Assembly (NCBI RefSeq): GCF_003148465.1
Contig: NZ_QGGI01000007.1
Location: forward strand, 1 to 64,000
Direction of reading: 5' to 3'
From: Oceanotoga teriensis
Lineage (GTDB): Bacteria > Thermotogota > Thermotogae > Petrotogales > Petrotogaceae
DNA: 64,000 bases
Numbering within the stretch: the first letter of the stretch is position 1; every line of letters begins with the position of its first letter. The notes beneath the pieces were generated by a model. The model was not told the origin of the DNA and ran no database searches. It saw only the letters and a list, made by a program, of their open reading frames with translations. This document shows positions 62,324 through 64,000 of the stretch, piece by piece. The position numbers and the translations under genes are program-made.

Positions 62324-63934
62324 TCAATAATTATAATCTGAAGACATAGCCGTCATCAAAAACATAGAAAGTAAATTAACAATATCATCACTCATAAAAT
62401 TAACAAAACTAATCTCAGAATCAAAATAATTATCTACATTTAAATAAAAAACTAAATCATTATTTTCAACCTTTAAAAAATCTGTATATTCAGAAATATT
62501 ACTTACTATCTCGGATATATTGAAATAACCTTGTTCAAGCTTAGCAAATTCAGACATAACAACATTAAAAATCTCAGGTTTAAACCTTAAATTCATAGCC
62601 CCAACATCAAAAGGATCCTTATAAGCTGGATAATTAAATGTCATATTCATATCCAAACCTAAAACTAACGGCTCTACAACTTCTCCTGGTTCTTCATAAC
62701 CAGTACTCATATCAATATTAAACATCATTCTAAACTTAAAGTTCATAACATCCTTATAAGAATTTAAAAATTCTTCAACAAAATCTCTAAAATTATAAAC
62801 TTTAACACCATTAATAGACATCCAAAATTCAGATACAATATCTTCCAAATCTTCTTCCATCAAAAATTCATCAAAAGAAACATTCAAAAAGCCTAAAATT
62901 GGATTAGCATATCTAAAATTATAATTCTCTTTCAAAACTTTATCAAAATCTTCCTTAATCCCATAAGAATCAGGATAATAATAATAAACAAAATCATCTG
63001 CTTCAGATGTATTCATAAAATAATCTACTAAATCTGCATATCTCTTATTAACAAATAAATCAGAAGTTTCAAAATCATCTATCAACAACATCCCTCTCAT
63101 AGCATAATCAGAAATAGTAAAATATTCATAAGAAGGTGGAAGAATCAAAATTTCTGGAATAAATATATCTCTCAAAGAAATCCATTCTGAATCACCATCT
63201 ACAGCAGCTAATTTCTTCAATAAAGGTTCAAAATCCTCTGGTTCTACATACTCCATTTGAGAAAAAACAGAATTAGCTTCAGGTCTTATTAAATCTTCCT
63301 CATCTGGATCTGATTCAAAATAAGAGAAAAAGTTATGATAATACTCCAACATACTTGGATTATCATTCATATAAACAAAAGTATTTGCTAAAATGTCTAA
63401 TATCTTAAGAGTTCTATAATCAAAAGCAAAGTTACCAACTGTTTCATAATCAAATTCTACAAAATATGGATCAGAATCAACATTAATAAATTTCACAAAA
63501 TCATCATAAGCTTCCTTAGATAAAAATACCAAAGAATCCTTATTCTCATCCAAATCTTTCAATTCATCTTTAATAGAAACCATTAAATCATAAACATCAG
63601 AACTTTTTAAACTCTTAAAAAATTCTTCAAGTTTTTCTAAATAATCTTCATCATCAAATTCGCTATCAAAATCTTCAGAATATATATCCTCAGAATACAA
63701 ATTCATGATATCTTCAAGATCTCTCAACAAATACTCATTGCCAGCCCAATCAAAATTATAAAAATCATAAATAACCTTTGCAACATTCAAAGAAAAATTC
63801 CCCTTATCAGTACTCATGGCAGAATTTATCCTATTCAATTCAGAACTATCAAAAGAATTCATAGTATAAGAACTACCAAAAGACAAAATAAAAGTAAAAA
63901 TAATAAACAATAAAACAGTAAGCCTCTTTGACAT
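62324..63934 (-). CDS. Exported acidic protein of unknown function
   Basis: A signal peptide (about 1-22, RLTVLLFIIFTFILSFGSSY) is followed by 510 residues rich in Asp, Glu, Phe and Tyr (for example EDFDSEFDDEDYLEKLEEFF), with no cysteine lipobox and no membrane helix. It looks predominantly helical at the start, with a beta-rich end (LGLDMNMTFNYPAYKDPFDV). I recognise no family. AAGGAG lies nine bases before the ATG at 63934; the ATG at 63943 is too close to it. It is the first gene of its unit; the last 57 bases of the window hold only its AT-rich upstream region. Confidence 0.6.
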   Translation of the reverse strand: MSKRLTVLLFIIFTFILSFGSSYTMNSFDSSELNRINSAMSTDKGNFSLNVAKVIYDFYNFDWAGNEYLLRDLEDIMNLYSEDIYSEDFDSEFDDEDYLEKLEEFFKSLKSSDVYDLMVSIKDELKDLDENKDSLVFLSKEAYDDFVKFINVDSDPYFVEFDYETVGNFAFDYRTLKILDILANTFVYMNDNPSMLEYYHNFFSYFESDPDEEDLIRPEANSVFSQMEYVEPEDFEPLLKKLAAVDGDSEWISLRDIFIPEILILPPSYEYFTISDYAMRGMLLIDDFETSDLFVNKRYADLVDYFMNTSEADDFVYYYYPDSYGIKEDFDKVLKENYNFRYANPILGFLNVSFDEFLMEEDLEDIVSEFWMSINGVKVYNFRDFVEEFLNSYKDVMNFKFRMMFNIDMSTGYEEPGEVVEPLVLGLDMNMTFNYPAYKDPFDVGAMNLRFKPEIFNVVMSEFAKLEQGYFNISEIVSNISEYTDFLKVENNDLVFYLNVDNYFDSEISFVNFMSDDIVNLLSMFLMTAMSSDYNY

Positions 63935-64000
63935 AATTTTCATCTCCTTAAAAAGTATTAGAATATCTAATAATACACTAATTTCTATACCATTTTACTA

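Overview
The window is a stretch of very AT-rich bacterial chromosome that looks like a member of the Thermotogota, most plausibly Petrotogaceae (the Oceanotoga, Geotoga and Marinitoga group). The reasons are the base composition, strong Shine-Dalgarno sites with frequent TTG starts, a PyrE with a C-terminal CPFC tail, carbohydrate ABC transporters with non-lipoprotein binding proteins, and abundant Cache-type chemoreceptors. The assignment is inference from gene content; no rRNA or tRNA is present. I found no tRNA, rRNA, CRISPR array, insertion sequence or prophage.

Layout. 0.1-4.2 kb: two adjacent c-di-GMP enzymes (GGDEF and HD-GYP) that share a related input domain. 4.2-9.8 kb, minus strand: a complete de novo UMP operon pyrB-C-K-D-F-E, preceded by a 36-codon leader peptide running into an intrinsic terminator, an arrangement like E. 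coli pyrBI attenuation. 9.8-12.3 kb: a WYL regulator with a BtrH-like partner, divergent from a GyrI-like protein, with one palindrome over both promoters. 12.4-18.4 kb: a ROK regulator, a sugar ABC transporter and a cytoplasmic GH84 beta-N-acetylglucosaminidase, probably an N-acetylglucosaminide uptake operon. 18.5-21.0 kb: an exported GH13 amylase. 21.0-22.0 kb: a region without long genes that contains two tiny genes (35 and 34 codons) with their own ribosome sites and terminator, downstream of a 60-bp-spaced repeated box.

22-38 kb: a chemoreceptor; two alkaline-phosphatase-superfamily proteins, one lacking metal ligands; mgtE with an acidic/proline leader peptide and alternative RNA pairings; a Nudix hydrolase; an MFS/exported-protein operon containing a gene split at an A7 slippery heptamer; a free-standing structured-RNA candidate with its own promoter and terminator near 30.73-30.93 kb; and an operon of DAK2-DegV fusion, DUF1295, TudS/DUF1722 and class II photolyase. 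38-45.5 kb: mgtC, pepF and the housekeeping operon frr-uppS-cdsA-pilin-alaS. 45.7-54.4 kb: a chemoreceptor, a GAF/HD-GYP protein, an unrecognised protein with a central helix-turn-helix, and a 1152-residue protein with about 25 TPRs and a SIR2-like N-terminus. 54.5-57.1 kb: an ArsR/CadC regulator and a Cd/Zn/Pb P-type ATPase with matching operators. 57.2-64 kb: a membrane-anchored esterase, a SWIM/SNF2 helicase and an unknown exported acidic protein.

Genes on the plus strand use A- and C-rich codons (AAA, ATA, CAA, ACA), and minus-strand genes use G- and T-rich ones (GAT, GTT, TTT), most strikingly in the right half. This suggests that the minus strand is the replicative leading strand here, which fits the housekeeping genes being on that strand. 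Many start codons below were moved from the longest reading frame to the ATG or TTG that sits 5-10 bases after a Shine-Dalgarno site.
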